From positions 108,793,125 through 108,857,124 of the forward strand of contig OX465581.1 of assembly GCA_950022655.1 (NCBI GenBank): DNA of 64,000 nt, given 5' to 3'. Positions 34,401-47,200 of the stretch are shown piece by piece. The notes beneath the pieces were generated by a model. That model was not told where the DNA came from and did no database searches. It saw nothing but the letters and a program-made list of their open reading frames with translations. The position numbers were made by a program, and so were the translations under genes. Position 1 is the stretch's first letter; every line of letters starts with the position of its first letter. This stretch comes from Alentia gelatinosa. Taxonomy: Eukaryota > Annelida > Polychaeta > Phyllodocida > Polynoidae.

Positions 34401-35549
34401 AATTCTTAGGATTTAAAGTTCGTCTGGACGATTCATATTGATTGTTAAGTTGGCAGATATCATTCTAAAGTACTAGACATCCATCGAATATGTCTTTTAC
34501 CATTATCAGTTTACTATATTAGAATACCATAAGAGGACTTTCCTCACTCAACGTTCTACATATCCGAATCGTAAATAAATCACTGAAGTGTATCTATCGG
34601 GGGCCGGCCATAAATGGTAAACACAAGGCGAGGAACACCCGCAATGCGGATGGCTTGGCATACTTTTTGTTGAGCTTTTACGCTTTGACTGTTAAGAAAA
34701 TGACCCATGTAAGCGATGCTCAGTGAGCATCTGTAAAGGAAGCATGTGTTTTTCAAAGTATCCGTAACTTCATTCTCTTCGGAAACTTATGGCAACGTTT
34801 TACCGCACCTTTTTGATGAAGTCAGAACCACACTTTCCCAAGCAAACCATGACTTTGGACAATTACACATAGAAAACAGTAAAGATATCTGGAGAGCCAC
34901 GAAGGCCTTGATTCACAATGCACTCAAAAGGTGGCAGCATGGTACCCACTTTATGAAGATGATACACGGGGGCGTTATGATCGCAGCGCCTGTGTTAAAA
35001 GACACCGTGTTAAGATTGCATGACTAATACTATTATTTCCTAATAGCATTACAAAGCATACTGAAATGCAGTCTGTCATATGTAGCCCAACGATAGTATG
35101 ACCAGACAACTGGGGGTGATTAAAAGAATAACCTTTAATCATACTGCCTGCAGACCCATTAGCGGAATTTTGCCTTAAATTGGCTACGATGACCTATTGC
35201 ACATACATTTAGTCACATGACATTTGCATTCGGCATCTGAGATAACTTACACCTAAAAATCAAACTTCATCCATTTCTCTTAATAATCTGGGATTTTACT
35301 TTGAAGGCATTTTTCTATGTCATGTGAAATCCCATTTGTTCAAATACAACTAGTAGAAGATGATATTCGCAAAATGTTGCGGCTCATACAAACACACCAT
35401 ACACGGGCGCCTGCACGAGTAGGTCCCACCGAGTCCCATGCACTTTGGCCAATGACGTTCGTACCCACTTCCCACTCTCCAATTCAGCCAGCCACAATAA
35501 TCGCATTTCCACGACCAGAACCCTCGAGTTATTACATTATAAGACTGTC
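31476..35549. other. Gene-free stretch
   Basis: No gene supported. At 31975-32110 a loose unit around ATCTGCTAT(T/A)TCA recurs. GC-rich DNA lies at 33830-34075, with G/A-rich runs at 34013-34075 and an X-box-like site at 33966. A 93-codon frame at 34746-35027 has no recognised domain. Confidence 0.5.
33966..33979. promoter_or_regulatory. X-box-like site
   Basis: GTAACCATGGAAAC matches the RFX X-box palindrome with one change in the right half-site. It lies in a GC-rich islet with GCGCTTAGG and GGGGCGG nearby, the latter Sp1/KLF-like. No gene start can be assigned. Confidence 0.3.
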
Positions 35550-35552
35550 GGT

Positions 35553-35660
35553 AGTGCCCGGGCCCGGGCCCGACCTCGCCGCCCGGCACGTGCGGGTGAC
35601 GGGGAACGCAGGCTGCGTCCCCCGGCGACGGGTCGTGTCGGTGACGTGAAACCCGAGCGT
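35553..35660. other. CpG-rich islet
   Basis: About 110 bp of very GC- and CpG-rich DNA containing CCCGGGCCCGGGCCCG and CACGTG. Frames on both strands (35317-35649 plus, 35537-35836 minus) pass through it but are rich in P/A/R, as expected from composition. It may be a regulatory islet or a structured GC palindrome. No exon is recognised. Confidence 0.4.
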
Positions 35661-35956
35661 CTCCCTTGACGTATTGTCGGGTCTGAAGACGTGCCGTAGA
35701 TCTCGATCTCGCAACATGTCGCGATCTCGAGAGGGTTAGCTCTTAAGGTTTGGTGGAGGGGTTGGTTGACGTTAATCTTATCAATACTGAGGCTGCCTCG
35801 AGGTACAGCATATTTAAAACCATGCGAATAAAACATTCATGTATAGTTAGCTTGGTGCATTGGTTGTATGTGCGCAAAAAGCGATAAAATACACAAACAC
35901 GTACATCTATACAATAGATTCCTATCAATCATATAAAGAGTGCTTACAATATACAA

Positions 35957-36293
35957 TTTATATACTCATGCCGTATATATACTGTTTCGCCATATAACGT
36001 GAAATTATCGCACAGAACAGTGTTCCGTACGGCAAAATACGGAAAAACCGTCCGGTACGCGTTGACTAAAATATTAGTTGTTATGCCAAATTTAATTAAT
36101 CTTTTAAAAAGAAATTAATTTCGGATATGTAGTAAATACAGAACGACCTAACTTGTTTGTACAAGCCACAAAACTCGATAATGATTTACAGTTCATACGG
36201 AACTCGGCGTAAACGGCGTAAACGTTCCGTACAAACCGTAATTCATCATCTCGTTTTGTAGCTTGTACAGCATGGTCAGGACGTTCTCTATAA
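35957..36293 (+). repeat. Interspersed foldback repeat R2, copy 2
   Basis: Second copy of the family at 18357-18693, same orientation. The right half (about 36137-36292) is again an imperfect palindrome: TACAAGCCACAAAACTCGAT against ATCTCGTTTTGTAGCTTGTA. The tip carries a small local duplication (GGCGTAAACGGCGTAAACG). Arm pairing is preserved although the two copies differ at many positions. Confidence 0.8.
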
Positions 36294-36314
36294 GTACTAA
36301 CATAGATGTATGTG

Positions 36315-36412
36315 TAAGGTCTATCAGATTTTAGAATACAGATGTTCCGGAGAGATGGGGACTTATAAGGTCTATAAGATTTTAGATTACGGATGTTCGG
36401 GAGGGAAGGGAC
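36315..36412 (+). repeat. Two-unit ~50-bp tandem repeat
   Basis: TAAGGTCTATCAGATTTTAG (36315) and TAAGGTCTATAAGATTTTAG (36365) start two units that both continue ACGGATGTTC-like and GGGA-rich. A purine-rich tail follows to about 36490. Confidence 0.8.
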
Positions 36413-36625
36413 AGATGGAGATAGAGGGATGATAGGGAGGGAAGGAGGCCTAGAGCCAAGAGACAGAGCATAGAGGGATGTAGAGGAGAAATAGCAGGAT
36501 TGGGCACACCAGGTAATGTTAAAAAAGATGGTTATGGGGTCTAAAGTTTAACACGCTACTACAGCAAGCAGACCATACCTCAAAGATTAGATATGGAGTC
36601 GTATGCGGAAGCAGATTGCACTGTG

Positions 36626-36780
36626 ATATATTAGAGGGAAACTATGTTCCGGTGAACAAAAGTTCAAAGTTACGAGGTGAGGATCGGAAAAAATTACTGC
36701 CCCCGGCGTCAACCGAGTAACTTTGACTTTTGCTTACCAGTTCTTGGTTTCCCTATTCCTATATACCTTCAAATATCGAT
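36626..36780. repeat. Foldback palindrome PalB
   Basis: The left arm, AGGGAAACTATGTTCCGGTG followed by AACAAAAGTTCAAAGTTAC (36635-36673), pairs imperfectly with GTAACTTTGACTTTTGCTTA to GGTTTCCCT (36717-36754). The inner part carries TCGG/CCGG blocks and a CCCCCGGCG tip. The right flank TATATACCTTCAAATATCGAT (36760-36780) matches those of PalA and PalC, although the arms are unrelated in sequence. Confidence 0.85.
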
Positions 36781-36889
36781 AGAGATGCTTAATTCTTTAC
36801 CTGAAACACTTCCAAAGCAAATAGCCACCCTTATCGAGTAACCACAACAGCTATTGTTTCGTCCCGCTGCTGTATTGTATTACGTGATC

Positions 36890-36946
36890 AGAGCGGGACG
36901 AAAACGTCAGAGCAGGACGAAAACATGAGAGCGGGACGAAAACGTC
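36890..36946 (+). repeat. 19-bp tandem repeat, 3 units
   Basis: AGAGCGGGACGAAAACGTC at 36890 and 36928, with a variant at 36909. An inverse copy of the core (TTTCGTCCCGCT) lies 30 bp upstream at 36857-36868, giving a potential stem-loop. Confidence 0.85.
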
Positions 36947-37739
36947 AACCTCGACACATAACCTATTTTTAATGCACCCCCCCCCCCCCCCAGCAGCGGT
37001 ATGGAACTCTAGTTAGTTCAATAATGGGTATATAGGAATAAATTTTACACCACGTTTTTGGTACTTAACTAGGCATGAGACACCGACGCCGACTACCGCT
37101 ACATTCTACCAGAATCGGTCTATTGGATGGTCTAGTAGTCTGCATCCCACCTACTGGTAGCGCGGACAACACAGTGAACCTCCGAGGAGTAATACTCCGA
37201 AGGTCATAATTCAATCATCTTTAATCTGATCTAAATATCTTATTCAGATTTCCCTAGATTGAACAGATTAAATATCAACGATGATTATTCAGGTTAATTG
37301 ATTGCTGAAAACCTTATGCGTCTCCGGGTAGATTTTGCGTATATTGGAATTGGTGTATTGTTATGAAAAGATACCAGAATAGCATTTTCAATACCCGTTT
37401 ATATTTTGTTTATTGTTAAGCAAAGAACACGGGCACAGTAACCTGGCAATAACATCAGCTATGAGGATACAATAACATGTTTCTGTTCGATAGCGTATAC
37501 TACACTCTCCACCTTTGGAGTTGCGGGTAGTGTAAGAGCAGTGCTCAGTCAAGGTCTTCCAAGATATGATCTGTCTACATTACCAATCAGGGCCAATGCG
37601 GGTCGGTTAGACTCACTGACTCATCCACTAGCTTCTCCAGGGTTCTGCATATGTACTCCTACTCCTACTCCTCCAGGGCTGCTGTGTCTCATTAGAAAAT
37701 AAATACGTATTTTCACTGGTCCAACCATTTTGTGCGCAT

Positions 37740-37922
37740 AAGCCCTGTTTCTATTGGCCGACGAAAACGGTGTAGATCTTTTGAGTTCTCCTAAACTCCC
37801 ATTTAGATTGGCCTACACTGATCTATAGTCAGGAACCACCGACAGACCCTTAGCAATACTGAGGCAAAGTGGAAATGGGCTATTAGAAGAACTCAAAAGA
37901 TCGGCCAATGGAAACGGGCCTT
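37740..37922. mobile_element. GGCC-ended foldback MITE, copy 2
   Basis: 183 bp, beginning AAGCCCTGTTTCTATTGGCC and ending GGCCAATGGAAACGGGCCTT. Arms continue with GATCTTTTGAGTTCTCCTAA pairing to TTAGAAGAACTCAAAAGATC. The loop carries AGTCAGGAACCACCGACAGA, nearly identical to the loop of copy 3 and close to copy 1. Arm sequence differs more than the loop between copies. Confidence 0.85.
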
Positions 37923-38257
37923 TACTGACTGCCGGGGATTCAATAGTTAAAGCGCAATAATTCTTCTGTGAGATTTCTTTAAAATGATTCTGCATAGAGC
38001 ATACATCTGGTGCCTACTGAGACATGCAATTATTCCAGTTATATGGCTTCGGGAGAGCACTTGTAAGATGTTTATATTATAATCCGCCTTCCAGTCTTTC
38101 AATGAGTAGGAAGCAATAGAGTTACGTTGAGGAAAAATGGGCTTCGAAATTATGCATAAGACAACACCACTTGCACTAAATACCGACGACCAAGGCATCT
38201 GTTCCGCTGGGGAACTCCTTCACAAATATATATACAATATCGCCATGATTCAACTAT

Positions 38258-38427
38258 AAGGAGAATACTCTCACCAGACTGAAATCCTGGTAATGTTGTA
38301 TTCATTACTCACCTTTCGACTTATTCTTAGGAAAGATTCTTGTAAATAATTAGAAATTCGCCACAAGCGCCGTGCATTGTTTATATAAAATAGTTCCCAT
38401 AATCCCCGTCAGGTGGCCGGAAAAGCC
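38258..38427 (+). repeat. Interspersed repeat R5, copy 1
   Basis: About 170 bp alignable with 48031-48200. Shared blocks are AAGGAGAATAC, TGGTAATGTTGTAT, CACCTTTCGA, TCTTGTAAAT and AAAATAGTTCC, the last followed by a diverged GTAAGGTGG / GTCAGGTGG. No frame. In copy 2 it is fused to a palindrome, which suggests that this repeat is the right part of a foldback element. Confidence 0.8.
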
Positions 38428-41400
38428 GAGACATTAAAGTTTCCATCTTACGTGATGTCCCGTGGTATACATTGCCCATTTGATATCCTTCAGAAGGCGT
38501 TAAACCGTGGTACGAAGTCCCATTTTAAGAAGAAATCGATAAGGTCAAGGGTTCAGTCATTTGCCCGATACTATGGAGTAGGCGGGAGAGTGTGTATACC
38601 CTGGGGGTGAGGGTGGACAAGACGTAGTTGTCAGTCAGCATTGCACGGTGCCGGACTCGAGGGGTTCGATGAGAAGGTCGGGGTAAATAGAGTGGAGGCA
38701 GTGGGTCACAAGGCCATACTGCCCCGTCAAGTGTTCATCGCCATTCACCCACACACCCTCTCCAGCCCTCCCCACCTCACAACGCCCTCCAGGCGACCGC
38801 TGACCCGCACCTCCTCCACGGGCATGCAAGAAGGCAACCCATTTTTAAATGTGGGCCTGCTAACATTGTTATTATTTTCCCGATCCATCAATATGTTGAG
38901 GTTATTCATCATTGATTACGTAGCAGAATTTTGCTCATCTACCTATTAGAGGTTTGACTGAGTGGAGAGATATTGATTTAGAAACCAGGCGATAGGATGT
39001 GCAATCCTCCCTGATGGTTATCATGTTACGTGACACGACAGCGTGCCCATGGCATTTGTTCTGACACGCTCGCTGGTGGCCTTTACACCATACTGTCCTC
39101 GTACTCACATCTCTAACATGTTTACTGGCATAAAACCCATTGAATAAACCTTTACACACTTCCTCTAAAGATGAATATTGTTTTCTGTAATCGAGACCAA
39201 TGTTTTTCTTGTGTCACCAATAGCTACAAATGCATTATAGATGGGTACCAGCCAACCTAGGTTTTCCCCATTCTAGACAATCAAATACCTGGGATATTCA
39301 GTGCGAAGGAATAACTCGCTGAGATGTGCATCTTCTCAACTTATTATCTGAAAGTTTAGGTTGAGCAGAGCAGGTATCTATTGAGACACCTCAGTCTATA
39401 TGAAATTATGGATATATAAGGTCATATATGATCGTTCCTGGAATATTTGGGTAACAATGGTTGCCTTTCTGGTGGAATCTTCCTTAATTATATAAAGCTT
39501 CTAAATACGCTGGGGAGGTAGAAGATAAGGCCTTGCCATAGACGAAATGTTGTAAATCAACTAAGAATTGGAAGTTTGTAAACAGTGGGAATCTGATACT
39601 GTCCCAAAAGGAGATCCATTGACCTATGCCTGGTTTTGTTGGAACATATCACACGCGCAATGCATGTTAATCTCCACCGAACTACATCCGACTGACCGCC
39701 AATATAGGCTCCTGTCGAGCAGGAATAACAGTTGCTAGATGGATTGGGTTGTGCGGTGAGCTGTTCAAACTGGGAGAGTGGACGTCAGTAGTGGACATGA
39801 GGGCGTGCTGGTCATGTACAAACACACAGAGACGGGTCTGGCTCTCACACTATGGCCGACCGTTTACTGTGTCAGGACGGTCTACCATTCACCCCCGTCA
39901 ATCATAGTCATGCTCTAACGGCTTGCAATGAACATATACCAACCCTCCTGTTCTAGTACACAAACCAAATTGTAAAGCTTATGCCTCGTCAGTATATTAT
40001 GTAGGAGGAAGCCTATGGAACAATCAACCAACCATTTTAAGGAATACTCCTGACTTGAAATATTTTAAGTCACTGACTAAAGCGAAACTCATAGAGAGCA
40101 TCAAAGACATATGAATCTGAAAACTGATTATGTATGGAGAAATAGGCACCTGACATTCCATAAATGTAATCTCAAATATTCTACAATGTTATTCTTATGA
40201 CAGAGGGTTTTTCTGTGTTCATACACTGTATATAATTTTGTTGTTTTGTTATGTATAAAAAAAAATTCAGTCTATTATGTGCTATTTAGAAGAAAAAGGG
40301 AAAGGTCAAAACCATGAAAATCAATCGTACACGATTGAGGTTTTGAACCTCTTATTGCTCTCCAATGTAAACACGACGTACAAAAAATGTACACTTATGT
40401 AAACATCCCAAGAGATCCATAAAGAAACTAAAAAATATATATTAAAATTTTTTTAAAAAACCCTACCATCCGTCTTTATACGGATACCCAACTACATAAA
40501 CCCTGCCATTATCACACCCGCCTATTGAGACATACTGTATTCAGGGATCAAAATAGGGACTGAGGATAAAATCGGAAATTTAAAAAGCGTATAGAAAAGG
40601 GGCCATACATGATGTATGTACGCAAGAATCCCCACACTTAATCTTGTACGCAAATAAACAAAGAAGGAGCATATGCAAATTTCCGAAGATTTTGACCAAC
40701 CAACACCCCTTGCTGCATACGTACTTTATGGATGGGCCCTTAATAATATTTGGGAACAGAATGGCTAGGAATCGATATATATATATTCTAGTGTTGCCGG
40801 TGTATATGAAATGTCGGAATTCCGTCATTTGTCAGAAAACTTGCATCCAGGTATATGGCTTTGCTGGGGCACAAGATGCTGATACTATGATCCGTTCTCT
40901 AGTGTTTCACTGAGTAGGGAGCACTACATAACAAACTCACCCCGGTCCTATCTTAGTAGATGGCAAATAGATCTCTGTAAAGCATTTCTTTATTTAATCC
41001 GCCTTTGTATCAGTTCAATCTGCTACCGTACTAAGAACAAATCTCTAAACGAACAACAACGATCAACCGACAGCAACCAGCCTCCCCATCCCCCTCCACC
41101 TCCACCTCCACCAGGATCAATTGCACCCAACACTGCAGTCTGTTTCCCCCGAGTCATGACCCTTCAACAATGGGAATAGCGGTACCGATAATATCAAATT
41201 CACAATTGCATTTCTTCCTGTGTTAAACACGAAGCAAAGGACCCACGTTCCCATCCGTTCATAACCATCATAAACCTAATGCAACGTTCACATCTCTCTG
41301 TTCACATCTTTTATTCATTTACTTTAAAGGACATTCATGTCTCACTACTCAAATATTCAATGGAAGAGCTGTAAATCAATAATGAATACAAATCACACAA

Positions 41401-43782
41401 ATCTTTCAAATTTAAGTGCGAAATAAACCAGCTTCTCTTAATTAACTGGCACAGATGGGACAAATCGGGGATTTTCTGGCGAAATCGCAATATCCTACCA
41501 AATGATGCACTCCAAAATTGTCAACAATACGATCTCGATTTAACCCCATCAACTGACAAAGTGTTACACACTCTATGATTTATAAGGATAGCTAGATTTT
41601 AACCGGCATTTCATTTACATCGACATCACTAAACTATATCACTTTGAAGACAAACTTGGTTCAAGTGGGAAATATGATGACTAGAATCAAATAAACATGT
41701 AATTTCAGCATACGGAAAAGGGAAATGTGTGGGATTACTGTGCGTGAGGCTGGCATACTCAATTTCAAGATCGAGCACTGCAGTAGGCTATAGTGTTAAT
41801 TTTCACGAAGGAAGAAATAATTACATTTGGAATAAAAAGTATTTCAGAGTATATACCGGCTAAGATATTTTCTGGTACCTATTCTGTGCGTTTTACAGCA
41901 TTTAATCGACTACTTTGTTCGAGAAAAATGAATCTATATGCAGGATGTCTGTTAGAATTTGGCAGAAATTTATAAAACTTTTAATTGAAGGAACCGCAAG
42001 TAATTGTACCATGGGAAGTTGCGAGCACATACAATCCATCACAAATTTGAATAAATCGTTAACCGATTTTTGCTAGTGGAAGAGGGTTTTAGGGCCAGTT
42101 GACTCTTGAGAGCACACACCAACCAGCACATTCAGCAGCGATTTGAGGTGCTCCTTCACAAGAAAAATACACTCCTACGATCTTTCACAATTTTCACAAT
42201 CTCTCAATCGCCTATTTCGGGTTGTTTCGGATTATATCGGGTCTCTGGTTTATTTAGCGCTTATGTCTTCAAAACCTGATATATATACCCCTCACCCATC
42301 GAGGTAGCAATCTCGGTGGTTGTAAACCAGTTCCTCCTTGTTGGCACTGTCCCTCCGCCTATGGCGTGGGAATCAGCCGCCTCGCGTCCACCCCTTCCCC
42401 GGCCCCTAACCCATATCCTCCGGGAAACGTCACGAAGCCTGCAATCCATGACCCCTCTCCCGGACTGGGTGTATTGTGAGTAGTACATGGCAAGAGCCCT
42501 ACACTACGGGCATTGCTCGGCGCCACCTTTCATAACGCGGGCAGTCACTATAGTTACACCAGACTAACAACGGGCGATAGGGGTGCCTCCTGGTGGTTGG
42601 ATTGTGGCGCAGGGATGTGGTGAGGGGCAGGTCCTGAAAGGTGGGGGAGGGGGGCGGCATACGGGCAAGTCGATCAACAGATACCCCCATCCCCTGGTCT
42701 AATGGACGGACAGCGTTATGCGACATGCGAGCTGACACCGCCGCTCACAAGGGGGCAGTCCAGTCGTCGCCTGCGAGGTGGCGCCATTGGTAAGTGAAGT
42801 CTCGACTCGTCTCGCGAGAATATCGAGCGAATCGTGAGCAGGGTCTTAGTGCCCGCGCTGCCGAGCTCCCGGAGATACTGGTCCAATTCAAATGGACTCT
42901 TTTAAAAGGTCACCACTTTACTCTCTCTCCGGTGTATGGCTCCGTTCGGTATAAATGTTTAAATTCGCATCCAAATTGCAGTTATCAAACAAGCCCTTGT
43001 GGCTGACCGGAATACGCTCCCACCTCTACGCAAGTCGTTAAATTGTCAGAACTGTTCAACTTCACTTTAGAGGCCATGTTTCCATGACTATAGGGCACAT
43101 AGCTATTGCCCTATGGAGGCAGCCATCCCACCCGACGCCATCAAAACACCAGGTGGCGGGACCAAATATCAATGGATTTTATCAAAAATATGTTTTGGGG
43201 CTTGTCGTGGACAACCTCTTTAGTTTTGACTCAATATTATCTATAGATTATAAAGACTGATAATAGTAGTTGCCCCCGACTACAGTGGTGCTATCTTACA
43301 ATTTCCTGGTGGATGATGGCGGAGCTAGCAATCACTCTGTGCCTATAGCCCCGCACACAATGACACGGCCCGATCGTCACATACACACATTTGGCGGAAA
43401 TGGATGGAGGGCATAGACTACTGCGAATAGATGGGGCCATGCCTAAGGGTTTAGGTTGGGCGGACTCATTCCGTCCGCTATATATATCAACCCAGGGAAC
43501 CCATTTTGATATATATTTTATCATATCCATCTATTCGGCCGGTCTCCATACTCATGGCACTTCATCTGACCATGATTACGAAAATCAATTAACAGGATAA
43601 AATTAAGCCGCAATTAATACCCGTTACAAATATTCAATGGAAGAGCTTCCACATTAACGAACCATTTACAAAGGATTCTACTGGTAAGGAAGCTGGCTGG
43701 GGAGCGAAGCTCATTCTCAGTAAGCAGAAGTCTCCGGCCCATCCATCATGGAGAGCACCAGCGTGATGCGCAGGATTCATCT
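38428..43782. other. Gene-free stretch
   Basis: No gene recognised. A (CCTCCA)n-like patch lies at 41090-41112. CpG-rich DNA lies at 42310-42460 and 42650-42830, with short frames on both strands. AACACCAGGTGGCGGG at about 43145 resembles a CTCF core with one mismatch. Frames of 60-102 codons (for example 38641-38949) have no domain. Confidence 0.5.
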
Positions 43783-43786
43783 TTAA

Positions 43787-44248
43787 CCCTTTAAGGATGC
43801 ATGATGCCTGGAGGCATCACCGCACTAAAGACGCATGATGCCTGGAGGCATCACCGCGCTAAAGACGCATGATGCCTGGAGGCATCACCGCGCTAAAGAC
43901 GCATGATGCCTGGAGGGTTCACCGTGCTAAAGACGCATGATGCCTGGAGGCATCATCGCACTAAAGACGCATGATGCCTGGAGGCATCATTGTCCCAATA
44001 TTAAGAAAAATGTTTTAACAAAGAAATAATAGACCAATATTTATGAAATCTTCAGAAAATGTAGATATAATATATTTAGTATTTCTATTAAAAAGAAATA
44101 AAATATTTATGATTATGTATCATATTGCATGATTACAAACTTGGATATCAGTTTTTACTATTATGTGGCCGTCCTGTTGCCAGATAGACTGCCACCAGTA
44201 TACGTCCTTATGGGAGTAGCTGGAGCCCAGGCAGCCGTCCTTAAAGGG
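43787..44248. mobile_element. piggyBac-type MITE with internal hairpin array
   Basis: 462 bp bounded by TTAA on both sides (43783-43786 and 44249-44252). The terminal inverted repeats are CCCTTTAAGGA(T/C)G. TTAA duplication plus CCCTTT-like termini define the piggyBac superfamily. The left interior is a tandem array of six 34-bp hairpin units; the rest is AT-rich up to GGCAGCCGTCC at the right end. It encodes nothing, so any mobilisation would need a transposase in trans. Confidence 0.88.
43799..43990 (+). repeat. 34-bp hairpin tandem array, six units
   Basis: Units start GCATGATGCC at 43799, 43833, 43867, 43901, 43935 and 43969. Each holds TGATGCC-TGGA-GGCATCA, a perfect 7-bp stem with a 4-base loop, then ACCGCGCTAAAGAC. 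The fourth unit has GGGTTCA in place of GGCATCA and loses the stem. Units abut without spacers. The array begins within the left terminal repeat region of the piggyBac-type MITE. Confidence 0.93.
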
Positions 44249-44252
44249 TTAA

Positions 44253-47200
44253 TTCGGCCGGACACTGACATGTAATTTCATTTACGCAGGTGAAGGCAGT
44301 CTACTCGAAATATGCCATATGTGCATATGTAGACCTTTACGAGGCAATAGATGTAACTAAGCGCATAATGGAGCTGAGGGTTTTTGGGGAGGTTCAAACT
44401 ACTCATTTATTGGCATGGATAAAGATCAAAGCATATACTATCTCTGTTTTATACAAGAAAAAATAATTTCATAAACTGGAAATAACAACAAGGATTTTCG
44501 AGGACACATGTAAAATGCCATCTCTATTTAAATGCCCAACCGTCTGACGTCTATGATTATTCTACTATTAACTATTTAAATTGTCTGCTATTCACATATC
44601 CATCAGGGCCCTAATGTAAATAGCCAAAACACGGTATGATCTAATCTCATGCCACGATGTGGGTCCATATGTACGCCTGGGCCATATCCGCGATGGATTC
44701 TTAAAATAAAAAAAATTATTAGGTATGATTCGCCAGTACAAAAGTCTTCGATCTTCCATCAACCTTGTGACATTTTGTTTTCTCCATTATCTTTCTAGTT
44801 TATATTGCTTTCGTCACATTTAGTTATTTTTAGGGTAACAAAATGAATAAGGGTGACGTAGTAATAAGTTCCAATCTTGGAAAAAAAAGAAAGTGCAAGT
44901 TGATGAAGAAGGAAAAATAGAAAGGATATACATAGTAAGATACACATATAACAGTATGATGACACATTATGTGATAACATTGAGCAATGGAGATGACGAG
45001 AGGTAGTCGGGGTAGTTTTGGGGTTGTTTGCGTCGGAATCATGCTTTGGTATTTCTTTTGCTCATGCCCTGAACATATACACACACCAAGTCCTAATCTC
45101 AGACACGTCCATACCAGTGAGTCCATATACAACTACAAATTTTCCATACAAAATGAAGTCACCTTGCCATGAACAGAGGCCTGCCTAATGATCTGCTCCA
45201 GCCTTTCTAAGTGAGGACCTTCATCAGTGAGGGTAATCAGCAGCTCCTAGCTGACAGGTGTTGACTGAGGGTGCCATAACACGAGGTAATGAAAGACGCA
45301 TACGGAGAGAGGAGATGATATATCCTGTTTGTTTTTGATAAGGAGTAAGAGTGAGCATAGACTGGCCCCCAGTCCCTGTACCCCTTTACCTACCCATCCA
45401 TCCTCTCCTCGATACAGGATTCCTGGACCAGTCAAACTGCAACATACTTTATCTTAATTTTGTTTAATCATGAATGTCCACAATCACAGACTTGAGCAAG
45501 TCTAGGATGAGTAGTGTCAGGTGTGTTGAGGGATAAGGAACCTAGAGGACGGGGTTAAAAGGGTTTAATCGTTTGAGATTAATTTTGTATACAACCTCTT
45601 TGGTCTTTATTAATTATCCATAAATTGCTATTGTTTTGCACGTCGTAACGTTTTAGTGAAACAGATAAACTGGTATTTACCTTTCCTAATGTCAAGAATC
45701 CCTTTTCTGAATATAGGAAAGCAAGAAATATTTACCCTGATTCTCTATATCTTGACATGTTGGTTTGTCTGATATAGGGAGAATGCAATGAGAGAAGGTT
45801 GTAAGAGAAAGCAAATAAGACACTGAAAAGAAGCTAAATGAGGGTCAGCCACAGAGATTAAAGGTTATCCAAAGCTCTCTGCAGGGAAATCATCAATTGT
45901 GGGGCTGAGCATCAGACCTGGACTGGACCTTGCAAACAGAATATCGGATTCTCGGGCAAATGAAAACCAGTGATTTCACGGAAGGCAGTGCTGCCACCTG
46001 GGAGGAGAGGTTGACCTTGACTTTGCCTACACGCCCGGCGGCAAGCCCCTAACCTACTTATTGACCTCCACCTCCACCTCATGTCGCCCCTCCAGGCTGT
46101 CCAAACCCATTCCAGGGTTCCCAGATGGCTCAATCCACAGTGTAAATGTAATCCTTGCAGGGAAACGGGATGTAGAGTCATTTAAGCCGCATGCCCACAA
46201 TACGAGATACTGGATACAACAGCGAATGTGCTGAAATGAAAGGCATTGTAAAAGAGGTTCTGATGTTGTGTTTATGTCACAGTGAGGAGGGTCTATATTA
46301 CATACTCTTCCCTTTGAATTCAATTTTATGATGTTTATGACACGTTCACAGAATCGAAACCCAGTGATACGACCAAGGCACACCCTGGATGCAGAAACCC
46401 AGTCGTCGAGGCCAAACAGATATTCAAAACTAGATTAAAACGGGCTAATGTCATGATCTATCTCGTAGAACCTCACAATTAAGACCCCCTTACATATCAT
46501 TTGTATTAAGTATACGTATTGTTATCAGAGTACTAACTGTGGTTCTGATATTGACTTAAAAACACACTTTTATTTAAGCCTTTAATAGTTCATAACAATC
46601 GTATTTTGGTTTTCTTACTCGGCCAGCACCAGTTTACATGATACATTTTTACTTTCGGTAGTCGTTTGAATGAAATGCTTTAGCATTTATCACCTGTTCT
46701 GCTTTGTGCTGTTAAACTCCCCACAGCGTCAATCTATGATCTGAACGTTACCGGAGTTATTTTCCCCTCGGGTAATACCAGAATGCTTGGTATAACCTAT
46801 AGATCCTTTGGGATATTCTAGACTCAGTAAACCTTTTAGTATACGCGTTCATTATCCTTCTGGAAACCGAAGATCATAGAAAGCACCACACAAACATATG
46901 CATCTAACCTGCAAAGAGATACGACGGCCCTCATTGAATACAGACCACGGACCCTTTCCTATCTGTACACTGCCTTCAGGTGCTGCGTGATGCTTTAGAA
47001 CATGAGATTGAAGAATTAAATGTCGTGTGTGTGTTTTCTTTCAATTTTAGGAGGTGGTAAAACCTAGAGGGCATCATATCAGGGAGCAGTTAGAATTGGT
47101 ATAATTAAAATTACATTGTTCCAAGTGCTGTTTGTTAAAGAATTAATCATTATCAAATATCTCGTGATATGTTGATATTGATACAAAACGCACTGTACCG

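Noticed and set aside
43799..43990. CRISPR-like array of palindromic repeats
   Set aside because: Units abut without spacers, lie inside a TTAA-flanked transposable element, and the genome is that of an animal.
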